DNA from: Lentinula raphanica
Taxonomy: Eukaryota > Basidiomycota > Agaricomycetes > Agaricales > Omphalotaceae
Length of the DNA stretch: 64,000 bases
Assembly: GCA_027919835.1 (NCBI GenBank)
Contig: JANVFP010000055.1
Location: forward strand, 1-64,000
Reading direction: 5' to 3'
Part shown: in pieces, positions 10,628-22,694 of the stretch
How the letters are laid out: the number at the start of each line of letters is the position of its first letter
Numbering within the stretch: position 1 is the stretch's first letter
Notes under the pieces: model-generated
Seen by the model: the letters and a program-made list of their open reading frames with translations, nothing else
The model's database searches: none
Told to the model about the DNA's origin: nothing
Program-made: the position numbers and the translations under genes

Positions 10628-11774
10628 TGAAGTCGTTGAAAAGAAGGAAGAAGATCGCCGTAGACTGTGGTCGAATGTACTATGATCATCGTACAGATCC
10701 TCGGATACTGTTCAAATTCGAATGTAATCACATCCAGATATTCAATCTTCATAAATCACAGTGCGGCATAGCTTTGACTTACTTCAACGGCAAAGAGGGG
10801 AACATGGCATGTTCTTGAACTTCAGAGCACCGCTTGCAAAAAGCCTTTGATCGATCCGGCATAGGCTTTGGCAGTGTCGGCAGGTGGCGGCTACAGTGGC
10901 CATCACCGGCATCAAATTCAACAGCGCTGCCACCGCACTGCCACAGACTCGTCTCTTCTCGAATCTCTGAAGTTCTCTCCGTTAATTATGGAGGAATCCG
11001 TATACAGTACTTGCCTTCTTTGTCACTGGAGAATGGTTCAGGATGATCCTAGAATCACTCGTAGGCTGTGAGATGTGAGAGACGAGTCTATGTGTCCCTT
11101 GATTAATTGCTCATAGACTATAGTATATGGTCCCATATAGAAATGGACTTCAAGAAGCTTCTCTTCTATGGTGGACTTCGGATTGTCGAACGTTGTATGT
11201 TGAACGTGGCAAACATAAAGGGGACGACCGTTGAAGGTCTACACTATCATTTGCTCGCAGCGGCGGCGGTATAACTGAGAGAGAGTGATCGGCTACAAAG
11301 GAAGCGCGCGAGGAGCAGTCGGGGCTGTAGGGGTCCTTGTCTTCTCTCATCAGGACCGGTTTACTCAGACCACCCTCACAACTGCAACATTGGCATGTCT
11401 TTCCAATATATCATCTATAGCGCGCGCGCTGTACTTCAAAATGGGAAAAGTTGTTGTGTGAAGCATCAGGAGAGAATGAGGGAAGATTGAGTTATACCTC
11501 ATCAATTCGAATGATGTAGGGATATTCTGCCCGATACCCCAATACGTTACACAGCTTGTTGAACTTCGAGCTCCAACTTACAACAGAGGAAATCTTCGGG
11601 TCTTTCGAAACCTGATAACCAAAATTGATTCGCCCTTTTTACATCAACGTCGTTGATGATGATGATGATGATCAAGGAAGATTCAAGACGTCGCGCACTG
11701 CACGATTCTCTACTATCGCATGTACACGATAAACATCGAACTAGAAGGCCGACTAGCAGCACAGTACAAGGCGG
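10628..11774. other. intergenic, shared with 45.35-46.50 kb
   Basis: No gene supported. The stretch matches the corresponding interval of the second segmental copy, including CATATAGAAATGGACTTC and the alternating GCGCGCGC near 11430, and a (GAT)n run near 11655-11670. It holds the 3' ends of the SYGS gene and of family A copy 1. Confidence 0.5.
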
Positions 11775-12461
11775 TTAGCCCGAGCGAAACAGATCCAAAG
11801 CGTGTTGGTCGATGGGGATTTCCTGAATGCGATACATTGTGAGTACTATGACCATGACTATGAGAGGTGAACTTATACGCACATCCAAGGTCAACACGAT
11901 CAACTTTTTGAGATCATCCAAAAGATCCTTCGCCTGAGTGTTGATCGCTTGGTTCAGACGGTTCACGGAGAGGAAATGCACCAGGTTTTGCAAGAAGCTG
12001 ACTACTCGTTGCAAAGCCCTAGTTACATATCGAACATGGAAGATTAGAACCATTCGTGCCACGTTACAAAAACCCGTTCTACTCACATTTCCAGTCGTTC
12101 GACATCGCAACTGACCAAGATCCTCAATTGACCGTATTCTAGATAGGGCCGCGGGGAGAATGCAGCAGTCAAGTAGAAATGTGACTTTATAGCAGCGTCT
12201 TGAGCTAGAAGGGCTACCCAATGGTAGCGAGCTCCGTCTCCCTCTGGATTGATCGCCCAAGGACGGTCGATGTGGCAGAGACCAAGGCCCTGGCGGGCAG
12301 CAAAGGTTTATCAGTATTCCACGTTCGCGGCTACAAAGGCGAAGAACGCTCACCTCATTCAATTCCAAGCAGGTGTATCCTAATTTCGCGATTCTGATGT
12401 CCCGATGAGCGAGAAGGAAACTTTTAGTGTCCTGGTAGCTGAGTTCTTCGTGGCTTGCCAT
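11775..12461 (-). CDS. family A protein, copy 1
   Basis: Exons on the minus strand: 12354-12461, 12087-12289, 11883-12018, 11775-11822; 164 aa; introns 64, 68 and 60 nt in phases 0, 2 and 0. This is the same architecture as the other four family members (22695, 25158, 46502, 51838). Conserved marks: KLGYTCLELN at the end of exon 1, GLGLCHIDRPWAIN at the start of exon 2, and EIPIDQHALDLF in the last exon. Near-identical to copy 4. Mostly helical-looking, no signal peptide, no membrane segment. No known family recognised. One unspliced frame reads far through the introns but loses all these conserved blocks. Confidence 0.8.
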   Translation of the reverse strand: MASHEELSYQDTKSFLLAHRDIRIAKLGYTCLELNEVSVLRLCSRERGILINLCCPPGPWSLPHRPSLGDQSRGRRSSLPLGSPSSSRRCYKVTFLLDCCILPAALSRIRSIEDLGQLRCRTTGNVSRTGFCNVARMVLIFHVRYVTRALQRVVSFLQNLVHFLSVNRLNQAINTQAKDLLDDLKKLIVLTLDVRISSPLIVMVIVLTMYRIQEIPIDQHALDLFRSG

Positions 12462-12526
12462 GTTCTTGTTCGCTGAGCTAAGTTTGAGATGAGATGAGAC
12501 GAGAGCTCTAGTTCTGAAGATCTTTC

Positions 12527-12534
12527 TTATATAC
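12527..12534 (-). promoter_or_regulatory. TATA-like box of family A copy 1
   Basis: GTATATAA on the minus strand, about 66 bp before the start codon. All five family A copies have a TATATAA-type motif 56-70 bp upstream, which supports it as the promoter element. Confidence 0.55.
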
Positions 12535-12613
12535 CCAAATACATCCTTTGCGAGCTGGAACGGACGTTTGAGATTTGTATTCTTCATTAAAGAATCGAGG
12601 GACCTGCTCCGTC

Positions 12614-12906
12614 ATGAAAACGATGGGAATGATCATCACAAACTGTCTAAATGTGAGTAACTGGCTCCATTCTCAAAGGAAAAGACATTCTTTGGAGGCT
12701 TTCCGTACCGATTGTAGAATCCTCCGAACAGCACCTCCGCAAAAAGAGCATGTGCTCTCCCCTCCCTCTCCATCAAGCGCAGCCTCGAAAGTATGTCAGA
12801 TATTTGTATCGATCTCGACTTTCCTTTTCTATGTCATGACCAGCCTGTGCAGTTAACGCGATGTCGGGAGAATCTGAGCCGAACAATCAAATGGGCGTTA
12901 ACATAA
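12614..12906 (+). CDS. small three-exon ORF divergent from family A copy 1
   Basis: Exons 12614-12652, 12698-12790, 12853-12906 give 61 aa ending LSRTIKWALT. The case rests on the second segmental copy (47345-47627). There the same three exons stay open, while the only indel falls inside intron 1. An upstream exon is possible. Function unknown, and a non-coding conserved stretch remains an alternative. Confidence 0.35.
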
Positions 12907-14058
12907 GCGCTCCGGGATGTATGAATTTTCAATCTCGAAATGTCTCCGGGATGACCCAGATGTTGTCCGAAGTTCACGCAAAGCCCTGCAAAGCCCAGGG
13001 TCAGAGGGAAAGGGTCTTTGACCGCGGAGACGTCCGCGTCATACTGGCATGTGCTCCTCCATAGCCCTTCGAGTCAGCGCAGGCCCGGAGTTGAGGGAAC
13101 GTCGAAACGACGGCTTGTGATTGGTTACTTCTGAGTCGGTGCCCTCCTGCTTGCACGCTCTTGACACGTCCAGTAACGTTCGACCACATGATCCGGGTCT
13201 CAGTCGTTTCCAAACTTCAGCCTACCTCCTTGCCTCAAGTCATCCAATCACATCCAATCATACTCTCAGATGGGATATCCTTTCAGTCTACGAATCTTGC
13301 ATCAGTAGTTCCTGTTATAATGACAGACCAGGATGACCGTGTACATGAGAAACGGACAACGGCTCACAGGAAATGAGGTTGTAGACAAGGAAGTGTTATA
13401 TCCAGCCATGAGGCAGATTTCCTCCAAGCACATACCCACCCACACAGATAGACACAATGAAGCCAACATGTGTCAAACGCCGGGACCTCATAGTACCGCC
13501 ATTCCTTCATCAAATCACTCGGGACAAGTGTGGTAAACCCTCCATGAAAACATCCTAAGTATTTCCTCGCCGACCGGCGACTTGGTCCAAAGCAAGGTCA
13601 GAGTGTAGGCCAGAAGTTGACGAAGAGATGGCCTACGTGGCATTCTCCGCCGCGTCTTGCATGATCATCGAACAAGCTCTGCACACAATACAAGGAAAGA
13701 CGTGTGTACGACACATTCGAGTGAATGAGGGAATCATCAGGTTCTAAGGGAGTATAAGCCCGATGCATTCAATTTGGCAGATTTGATATGAGTGAAGGAG
13801 AGGCAGAGAGAAGGGGATAGAGATGAGGCTCATGAAAAGATGGAAACCGCCGTTATATAAGTGCCTGCATCACGATCGGTAGCGAACATCAATGTCATGT
13901 ACCTCTCCAACCTCGCAACATGGGAGTTCAACACGTTAGAAAGAGTTAAAGGAAGCTCGAGAGGACAGGGTGAACGGATTTTGTATGAAAAAGAAGCAAG
14001 AACATGCAAGAGCGGAACACGAACTTCGATGCAATGACGAACAAAAACAAACTCACAC
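12907..14058. other. shared non-coding stretch (matches 47.63-48.77 kb)
   Basis: Closely similar to the second segmental copy throughout. Several short frames are open in one copy but not the other, so none is supported. It may hold untranslated sequence and further exons of the minus-strand gene fragment that follows. Confidence 0.35.
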
Positions 14059-14265
14059 CTCAGACGACCCAACAATATTCGGAGAACCACCGTCAAGGGA
14101 GAGCACATTGACTACCGGGGTCACTGAAACAGTGTATGGTCCTGAATAGATGTAAAAGTCCGTGAAACGATGGCTGGAGGATAGACTCATGTGGTCATGA
14201 TCATCATAAGCTGCACATTGTTGTTTCGGTATCGTCGTCGCGTCGTCTCTCGGGATTCAGGACAT
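14059..14265 (-). pseudogene. decayed exon of a minus-strand gene (paired with 48.77-49.01 kb)
   Basis: The frame reads RDDATT...SLSSSHRFTDFYIYSGPYTV...GGSPNIVGSSE and ends at a good donor. The equivalent frame in the second copy starts MSRISRDDATT. Here the fourth codon of that stretch is TGA where the other copy has CGA, a CpG-to-TpG change. No family recognised. Confidence 0.4.
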
Positions 14266-14859
14266 CTGCGTGAGCGTATCGCGTATTTTCTAGTTCGAGA
14301 ACATTGAAGTATCAGTGGATAGTCGAATAGGCTGTCAGTTGAGGTTCGTCGAAAAGGGTCGAAACCGATGAGAGTTCGAACTTCGAAGCGGGTTCGAAGA
14401 AAGATGCATGAAATTCCCACGTTTGTTCTCTTTTTCAAGTTACACGGTACACGGCCAACACTGACAGAACCAAGCTGCTAATCGCATTATCGAATCGCAT
14501 TGATACATCACCTTCACGAACACTTTTCGAGTGGTAGAGTGGTAGATACGAGTCAGGCCACACGCAGGCTCTGCGAACACGGCAGAATCGTAGCAACATG
14601 CTAGTATTTACAGGTGACGGGGTCCCACAAGTTGTAGCTCACCTTCAGCGATAATACTGATTCGCGTATCGATTCTATGAACCCTGGCCCCCGCTGTTGG
14701 TAGCCTCTGATCAGCCACCACACACACCTCAGGCACGTTCTATGCATGTCATCTAAACTTAGACTCATATTGCAACTCACACACGACTAATGCCAGAGCC
14801 GTGTAATTTCCTCCCTTCCTTCCTTCCTGTGCTCTATCAACCCTACAGCTTCGGTACCA
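14266..14859. other. upstream region of family B copy B
   Basis: No intact gene. Near 14735-14778 a short frame matches the last exon of a small gene that also precedes family B copies A, C and D. Here it ends early in a TAA (after LRLILQLTHD). Confidence 0.35.
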
Positions 14860-15910
14860 ATGGCTTCCCAGTCCTTCAAGAAATTCGAACCGAATGTTGC
14901 TATTCTGACTCTAATGATAGCGAGAGTGCAACGCGGGGAGGACCATCAAGCGCCTTACGCATTGCCGATACTCAACATGTTGACGAGCTATGCGGTATAT
15001 GTTTTCAACTGAATTCCTAGGGACTTTTCTAAACGTAGAAAATTACAGACTTGTCCTACATATGTCAAGCCCCTCATTCAAGCAGTGTATGAATTCGGAG
15101 CAGAACTCGTCAAAACCAAGGCCAAAATAGACCCAGAGTAAGCTGTAGTTTCAGAAAGTTCAACCAATGACCTGACTTACCGTTTTAACTTGAAAAGAGA
15201 TCTCTCTTGTCTACAACACATTGAGGCCGTCATGATTAAACCAGGCTCAGACTCTTCCCCACTCTTAGTCATGCAAGCTGGGACATATGTCAATCATTTT
15301 CAATGCAAGCTTCGTGAAATTGTTAGTCGTATATCTCATCATGCTAGCTGTTTTACGAGCGAGCTGATTCTACTTTCAAAAGACCACGGAGAAGCTCTCA
15401 CAACCTCTTGAAACTAGGGGTTCATCACTCCCTTCACCGCAATCCCAACGCATCTCAGATTTAGTGCAGGTCGAGGTCAAAGCAAACCAAGGACCAGGGA
15501 AAACCCGCAACAACACAGACCACAATGATAACATTCCTAAATCAGAGATCGCACACGACAACGTGAAAGCTGGGTTGCGCGATCCTTTGATGGATTCGTC
15601 TGTCTCCTCTGCCTCAGTGCTCGAGGGCAATATTCCGGACCTCCATTTAGATCCCCATCCCAAGTCCAAGACCCTTCCTTTATGGTCACAAGCAAAGGAA
15701 AGCATTGCTGGCTTGAAGGTCAAATCCAAATGGTTGTATCTTCAACTCAGACATCAACCTAGAGCTGGGTCTACGCAAGGACGAGCGAATTCGGACTCTA
15801 CTTCACAGCATGGACAGTGGTCTCTGGGCCACATCACAGAAGCTTCTGGGGGAATAAGAAAGCATCTGAACATGCTAGTCTCTCCTAGGCCTACTCCCCC
15901 GAGGCCATAA
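14860..15910 (+). CDS. family B protein, copy B
   Basis: Exons 14860-14994, 15049-15137, 15198-15321, 15383-15910 give 291 aa. All introns are GT...AG and sit where they do in copies A, C and D. Exons 1-3 (about 116 aa) form the conserved helical-looking part: MASQSFKKFEPNVAILTLM, then YVKPLIQAVYEFGAEL, then DLSCLQHIEAVM. Exon 4 is a Ser/Pro/Lys-rich tail ending near PRPTPPRP with a conserved QHGQWSLGHITEASGGIRKH. No signal peptide or membrane helix. The N-terminal bundle is vaguely like adaptor helical bundles of fungal signalling proteins, but I cannot assign a family. Confidence 0.75.
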
Positions 15911-16404
15911 GCCCGCGTGAATTAGTAGAACTAGGACCCAAGGAAGGCTTCACCTTTAGCCTGCCAGACCCAAGATGCTATCATTTCACGGCTTGGATAG
16001 CATGTACTATGGATATTTCTCCACTTTGTATTGATACGACGGTGTATAGCTTAGTACTTATACTCAATTAGATATGGTTGTATTCGCACAGCACCTCGGA
16101 GTCATAGCACTCATGCCACTAAGTTCTTTCTGACAGTATCTCAAGTTTCACAAGTTGCAGAGGTACTAGGACCGTACTGTGAGTGGCACGTACTCGTCTG
16201 AGATCATTGCAACGAGAAAGCTGCTCAGCAGCTTGATCACCCTGGTTCATTTTCAGAGTTGTACTTGTGCTTGTTCTCATCTGGCATTTCATCTATTCTA
16301 CCCCATCTGTGGGAATGGAATGCATCGCCTTCCTTCCTCGTCACGGCTGTCTCGAGTGCTTGATGTATCCATTGCAACAGATAAGCCCGACAGTACTCAG
16401 AACG
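15911..16404. other. intergenic, nothing recognised
   Basis: 3' flank of family B copy B. Part of it (15960-16130) resembles 51.04-51.42 kb downstream of copy A. No gene or RNA supported. Confidence 0.35.
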
Positions 16405-17300
16405 ACCGCATGCACCTATCGACATGTTACACATCCTCCAATCAATGACCAGTGCGATCTGATCTGCCCAAGACTACCTCCTTTCCAACCACCCTCATAC
16501 AACGAGTAGTACAAAGGACATACAGCATCCTAGACTCCCCGCCTCCGACGCAGCACAGATTCTGTCAGCAAACGTCATGTAGAAACCTATCTCCGACTCC
16601 TGGAGATAGAGCAGACAGCGGCGAACAGTCACGAGTCCAACAGGACTACAGCAAACTCTTCCACAAACGCGAGTTCGATATAGAACTGCAGCAGAGTGTG
16701 GGCAAAGAGGGGGAGGATGACTGCAGAGATAGCGGTAGTTTGAAGGGATCTATTTGTTCTCGCGATACTCTGCTACAGAGGAATGACGAAAAGAGTGCAG
16801 TTGATGGGAGCACGGTGAAGATATGAAAGGTGACGTTGTCGGAGAGTGACTAGGAGGTGCTGTTGTGGACGTCAAGCAAAGTGTCAATCGACCGTCCTGC
16901 ATAGAACATGACCTGACAATTTGAAGTCAGTTTGAGTGAGGGAGTGCCGCGATGATAGTGTTCTTGGTTGTGTAGCAGTCAGCTTTGGACTTCAAAGAAC
17001 GATGTTGATTCCTGATGAATTAGGAAGAGGGAGATGAGTGGGATGGCGGCGGTGGAGGATAAGAGAAACATACCGTCAAGCCGAACACCCCTTCGACCCC
17101 CTTCCTACGCGATCCCTTTCCGATATGGTGATTTCCGGGTCGCTACTAACTTGGTTGACAAGGTTGACGTTGAGAGAATGAGTGAAGCAAGAGGCGTATG
17201 TGGGAGACCACTGTGTTGGTCCTTGGAAAACAAGAATATCCTACAAATGAAATATCAGTATAGAGCTCCACTGCAGAGTATGATTATGTAACTGATAAGA
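16405..17300 (+). repeat. dispersed repeat R, copy 1
   Basis: Shares long blocks with 31617-32300 and 42478-43160: the segment around CACGAGTCC(C/A)ACAGGACTAC, the AGAACTGCAGCAGAGTGTGG block, and GTGATTTCCGGG(T/A)(C/T)GC. Frames through it disagree among copies, so no coding is claimed. The last part (17150-17270) continues the match to 44.04-44.15 kb. Confidence 0.65.
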
Positions 17301-18504
17301 GACAAACACCCCTTCCAAATCCTCTCCCAAAACTAGCCCGAAACTCCAGTCATTAGTGACTCCGCGCCCTCGACGCTCGTCCAAGTCAATGTGAAACAAG
17401 AACCTGTTTGAAGACCGCCTGGACTCTGCAAAGTTAAGTTGAATCATTTTGCACGAGGAGGCTTGAGGAGGCTCAGGAGTCAGGACAAACGACATGGCAG
17501 ATAGTGGGACTCGGAGATATGCAAGGAAAATGGTGAGACCGTAACGAAGTTTCTCGCTTCTGACTCTGGAAATTCTGCTCTTGTTCAAGTTACACCAACA
17601 CTGACAGAACCAACTTGCTGCTAATTGCATGCTAGATTGCACATTGAACCGCATTGACACCTCACCTTCATGAACCCTTTTCGAGTAGTAAATTTGAGGC
17701 AGGCTCTGCAAACGTTCGATGGAATCGCAACGTCTTCCATTCAGTTTGCCTTGCGAACTTTGGGCAACTTACAGAATCCCGCAATAATCAACGGGGATTT
17801 GTGGTCTCCCAAGTCGGACTCGTCTGCGATGATCGCAAGAACAGTCGTTGCTATCAATAAACGCTGATTGTACATGTGGCGTGCAATTCCGTTGGATCCG
17901 TTGTTCTCTTATCCTGATAGGGGTGCTCATCCTCTCATCGTGCCCTATCAAGCCTTTCTGATTCTGAGAACTTTCTCCTCTTGATTTAGTGAAGACCAAC
18001 AAAACCTTATACAGCGGCATGCGAGAACGAACTAGCCCGAGTGAAGGGGCCCCTAGGGGCCCCCATGGCACGAACTTCAAACTCACCTCACCGGATTTTG
18101 GAATTCATTGAACGAAATTTGACATACAGAGAATAATCAAAGCGTGTGATACACATTCCTCTGTCTTGATTACTAACCCATGCTCTTCAGTTGTGCTACA
18201 AGCTTTTTAACCCGTGCCTATGTCACGGTGAATGGATCACCTTCAAAAAAGTTGGGCAAATTCATAAATATTCAGGAAATAAATCTAGCTTGTCAAGGAG
18301 TGTTGAAACTTGGTGAAGCTCTTGTGCCTCCAGTGCCAAACATTCTGTGCACTTCTAAGTTCTCTCATTGGTCTTTTTTTTAGTATTCTTAAGATAACTG
18401 CTAGCAAGTAAGGCTAAGTACTAAGGTGCGGGGAGCATTATCACTCCATCCTATGTGTTTGTGTAAACTACTTTGTCTGTATGTATAGTAGAGCTGGTGG
18501 TATA
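17301..18504. other. intergenic with an 18-bp perfect palindrome
   Basis: No gene supported. GGGGCCCCTAGGGGCCCC at 18046-18063 is a perfect palindrome. Base composition turns AT-rich from about 18.1 kb. Confidence 0.35.
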
Positions 18505-18926
18505 CATCAGGAAAAATGTTCCTGGCTCTGAAGTCTTCTGAGACACCCCCCAAAGCCTGGAGACACCAGAGATTTTGAAAGCACTTTGAGTTTCTCCAGG
18601 CATCCTCAAAGTGCTTTCAGATTCATCAGCAAAACTGACCTGATGCCTAGGCTGCCTAGAGATACCCCCAAAACCTCAGCAGTTTAAAAACTTTGAATTT
18701 GCCTGAAAAAGCCTGAGCAAGCCTGAGTTTGCCTAGAAAAGCCTGGGCAAGCCTGAGTTTGCCTCAGGTTTCTTTGGGTGCTTTGGGAGAGCCTAGGTTT
18801 TGGGGGTATCTCTGGGTTACCTAGGCTAAGGGTACTTTTCCTGATGTTCTCTGGAGCACTTCAAAGATCTCAGGGCTTTTGGGGGGTGTCTCTAGAGTCT
18901 TTGGAGCTGAGGTATTTTTCCTGATG
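18505..18926. mobile_element. MITE, CATCAGGAAAAA family, copy 2 (composite)
   Basis: A 422-bp element flanked by TA on both sides. The left end CATCAGGAAAAATGTTCC pairs with the right end TATTTTTCCTGATG, and the subterminal CACCCCCCAAA block is present at both ends. An internal CTTTTCCTGATG at 18835-18846 is a second right end, so two elements are probably nested or joined. The centre has repeats of AAGCCTGAGTTTGCC. Confidence 0.8.
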
Positions 18927-20481
18927 TAGTGAATTGTCCTGGTTTGAGTGTCATGCGTAAGGGTGGTTTTCGACCTTTCGGTCTTTAAAAAGGAGAAGGG
19001 AGGAAATTCTTTTCTTCGCTTCCACACTCTGTCCGCTATTGTGAGGATGGGCGTTAGGGCAAAACCAAGTTCCCTTTGCAGGCGTAACTGCTCCGTGGCC
19101 TCATGGCTCTTGCTGAACTTGGGCAGCATCCTCAGTGTTCCTCCTCACTGAGTTTGCCAAATCCCACGCAACTGAGTCGCGACCTCAGCGCATCAATGCC
19201 CGGGAGTTTGTGTGGATGCTTTCTATGATCTATATGTGTATGGGTCTTTTTCTGTATCGTAATTGTCCATTAGTTGTTACTGTTGTCCTCGATGACTTTG
19301 TCCTCATCGACCATTCTCTCATTGGTCATTGAACATTTGGTTTTTGTAACTCTGTTGAGACTTTGTGCATCTGCACTTCCAGCACCTCATTGAGGTTTAC
19401 TTGCAATTTCCCCTTTGTTCTACCCTAATGTGAGACACCTGTATGTGACAATTTTTTACCCAGGCCGAGTGTACTGTGTGATGAGGCATCCATATCATCT
19501 TGACATCCATCTTCATCTATACCTATGATCCTGGACCATCCCCTTATTTAGGGTTGGGGAGGATCATGTCAGGTCAGCCTAGAGACCCTAGGGTTGGGTT
19601 GGGGCTGTCAAGGGGGTCAGGGTCAAGGAAAATCCTAATCCTGACTCCAAAGCTGGGGTCAGGTTGGGTTGGGTTGGGTCAAGACTCAACCCCTTGGGGT
19701 CAGGTCAGGTCAAGGGTCAGTAACCCAGCCCTCCCCAACACTACCCTCATTAGGAAAACCTGATTCCAGGCTATCTGATTACACCCTGAACATCCAAAAT
19801 CATCTTTGGGATCTCAAGATATAACCTTCCCCATCACCCTGTAGGCTGTATTCACACCTCAGTTGTTTCCTATTTTGTGTGAATTGGTAAGGTGTATATC
19901 CACATCAACCATAAAACTACTTATTTAAGTGGAATTTGTACATATCCCATTGAATAATCTATACTTCAGCAAAAGGGTCCAATTTCCAAAGTACCATAAA
20001 GGGAGTACCAATTTTGTTATTCATTTTTTAAATCTGAAGTTTGAGAGAGACAGGGCAAATCCATAACCATTGACTTCATGTATCAAAGTATTTGAAAATA
20101 CTAAAATCCTGATACTAAAGTGGTCAGAGTCAAATAGAGAGCACACTAAGTAAACACAGAATGAGGTATTGGAGATGAAAGAGCGCCCAAAGAGCGCCCA
20201 AAAAGCGCCAGTGTGCGAAGAAAAAGGCTGGCAAGGCGCTTAGAGGGCACTGACTAAGAATTACATAATAAGCGGACTTGTAATTTGGGCGTCTCGAGAT
20301 AATTTATAGTATAGGATCTCAGTCTGTGTTGGCGCTCTGGTGGACACACATTGAATGATATAGAATTCTACTATGAATGACCTCATCTAGACTCATTTCC
20401 AGTACCAAATACCAATGTTTCTGACTCAGAGCTTGTGAGGAACAGCAAAATATCAATACTCTGTCAATCTTGATGCTGAGA
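18927..20481. other. AT-rich non-coding DNA with a G-rich patch
   Basis: No gene. 19546-19740 is dominated by GGGTTGGG and GGTCAGG runs on the plus strand, with several possible G-quadruplex arrangements. Elsewhere CpG is scarce. Confidence 0.4.
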
Positions 20482-21606
20482 CATCAGGAAAAATACCCCT
20501 GACCAGAGGTCTTTCAAAGACACCAGAGATTCCCCCAAAAGTCTAAAGTCTCTCAGATAGTTTAAAGTATCTAGACTCTCAGAACTCTTTGGGAAAAGGA
20601 CTCAAAATTTGGTTTCCTTGAAATTTTTCAAAATTGTTTCTGAGTTGTTCACAGGTAACTCAGAGATCCCCAAAATGCTCCAGGTTTTTGGGAATAACCT
20701 GAGCTCTTCAGATACTCTAGAGAGCTTGGATACTCTGAACTGCCTAGGTTTTTTCCAATATCCTGAAGATTTCTTGAGATTTTTCATGTTCTTTGAATAT
20801 CTTTGAAAGATCTTTGAATATCTTTGAAAGATATTTGAGCTTCTCTGAAGACTTTGAGTGTTTTCAAAAATTTGAAATTTGAGATATTGAATATGAAATA
20901 AGATACTAGTGCATCTTAACATCTAGAAGATAGTATAGTGTAGTAATACAGTGTAGATATCAGTTAAAATATTATAACTCACAGTTGTCAATAATATAGG
21001 TGGTCACATGACCTGCCACCGTTGACTGTGTACAATCAAAAAGAACTTCACCAGGCCAAAATCTGAATATAGCTATAATAACATATACTATATACATTGT
21101 TATTTATTATATTTGTTAATATTACACATATATAATGGTTGTAATAATATATTATGATACATATAATCAGAATGTGTTCCGAGATTAATAGTTATCAAGT
21201 TCAAATACAGTATATCATAATATATGGGTGTTAGTAGATATAGTCAATATAAGAGCGATAGATAGAGTATCATATGATGAAGTAAAAGTGATTGAATAAG
21301 TTTTTGAATCATTTGAACTCATTAAAGAGCTTTGGAAAATCTTTGAAAGATATCTAAATATCCCTGGAAGACTCTCAGAGATTCTCAGAGATATTCAAAG
21401 ATTTCTAAAGATATTTAAAGTTTTTTAAAGATATCCAAAGAAATTCAAAGATTTTGAAAGACATTCAAGGAACTCTGAAGGCTTTAGGTTTTGGGGGGTG
21501 TCTCAGGAGACACCAAAGACACTGAAGACTCTAGACACCCCAGGCAACCTGGAATTCTTTGAGATCTATGTTGGGTAGCCCTGAGCACAGAACATTTTTG
21601 CTGATG
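20482..21606. mobile_element. MITE-like element, CATCAGGAAAAA family, copy 3 (large)
   Basis: Left end CATCAGGAAAAATACCCC and right end AACATTTTTGCTGATG (one mismatch in the terminal motif) bound 1125 bp. Subterminal AGATTCCCCCAAAAGTC and TTTTGGGGGGTGTCTC match the family. The interior is AT-rich with TTTGAAAGATATTTGAA-type repeats and has no ORF. The target duplication is not visible (GA against CT). Confidence 0.65.
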
Positions 21607-22624
21607 CTCTACTCTGCCTCAACTCGCTACCAGCTGCACATATCACATCCTCCATTACCAGTGATTCAGTACAGAGTCATTCAATGCTTATGAATAGAAT
21701 CCAGCATTCATTGAAAACTATTCCTGAAGCATACGAGGGACTTGAGCTATATCACATAGTCCCTGTCTCAACTCTTTGACTCATCATCCCAAGTTTGAGT
21801 AGACCAGAAAGTAACTTCCAGAGGAATTTCTTATCTCAGAAAAGTCAATGATTTGATCTCTAATGCAATTGATGTTTAGTTATCATCCTCCTCAGGAAAT
21901 GAAAATCCCCTCTGACGCCTCTGGCAGTGCCAGTCCGAGTATGTGAAACAACATGTCTTATCTGAGCACCCAAGAGATATCACAAACCAATAACCACATA
22001 TTTGGTTTAGTCAATGTTTGGTTGACAAGGGTGGCTTCTCTCTTCCTGCCCTAGCATCTACCCAACCTCCACGCTCAGATTCCAGCCTTCAAAGCTTGTG
22101 TCATTTTTGACATATCTGCCTGTCATTCTAGGACATCTTGGACTCAGAGACCAAGTTATGTTAATTGATATCCACGGCGCCTCTTGTGTATAACTCAGAA
22201 ATGGGACACTTAGACGCCTACAATGATAACTCTGAGAGGGTCAAGTTATTATCGATCTCGTCGGTCAGAATTATATTTGGGACTGCTAATGTATTTGCCC
22301 ACTTTCACATAGCCTCAAAGATCTGGATTTTGCATCTATCAATCCAATCAGAATCTGATTTCTGAACACAAATGGTGCAAAATTCTAGTGAAATACATTG
22401 GCTTCAGCTTTGGGTTGCTTTTCTGAAGAGTCACTTTCAATGACAATGGCAGGTAACTCATAGAAGTGCTCACCTGTGCTCGCCTCTCCAATAGAGCCCC
22501 TAGATAGCACCTATTCCCATCAAGTAAGTTTGAACTTTGAAGGATGGCATGGACAATGTAATTCTCTATTTTCTTGATATATTTTCAGTGTTTACTGACT
22601 TATGTCATACAGCCTTGCACTAGA

Positions 22625-22632
22625 TATATAAA
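22625..22632 (+). promoter_or_regulatory. TATA box of family A copy 2
   Basis: TATATAAA, 70 bp before the start codon. The same motif at the same distance precedes copy 3. Confidence 0.65.
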
Positions 22633-22694
22633 CTCTGAAGTTGTATCATGCTTATCATACAACAACTTATACTGTCCCCACAAGCTGATTGATT

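Noticed and set aside
11775..12587. 270-codon continuous minus-strand frame
   Set aside because: It reads through introns of family A copy 1 in the wrong frame and loses the conserved blocks shared by five paralogues.
19546..19740. Interstitial telomere repeat
   Set aside because: TTAGGG is not tandemly repeated; the patch is mixed GGGTTGGG and GGTCAGG.
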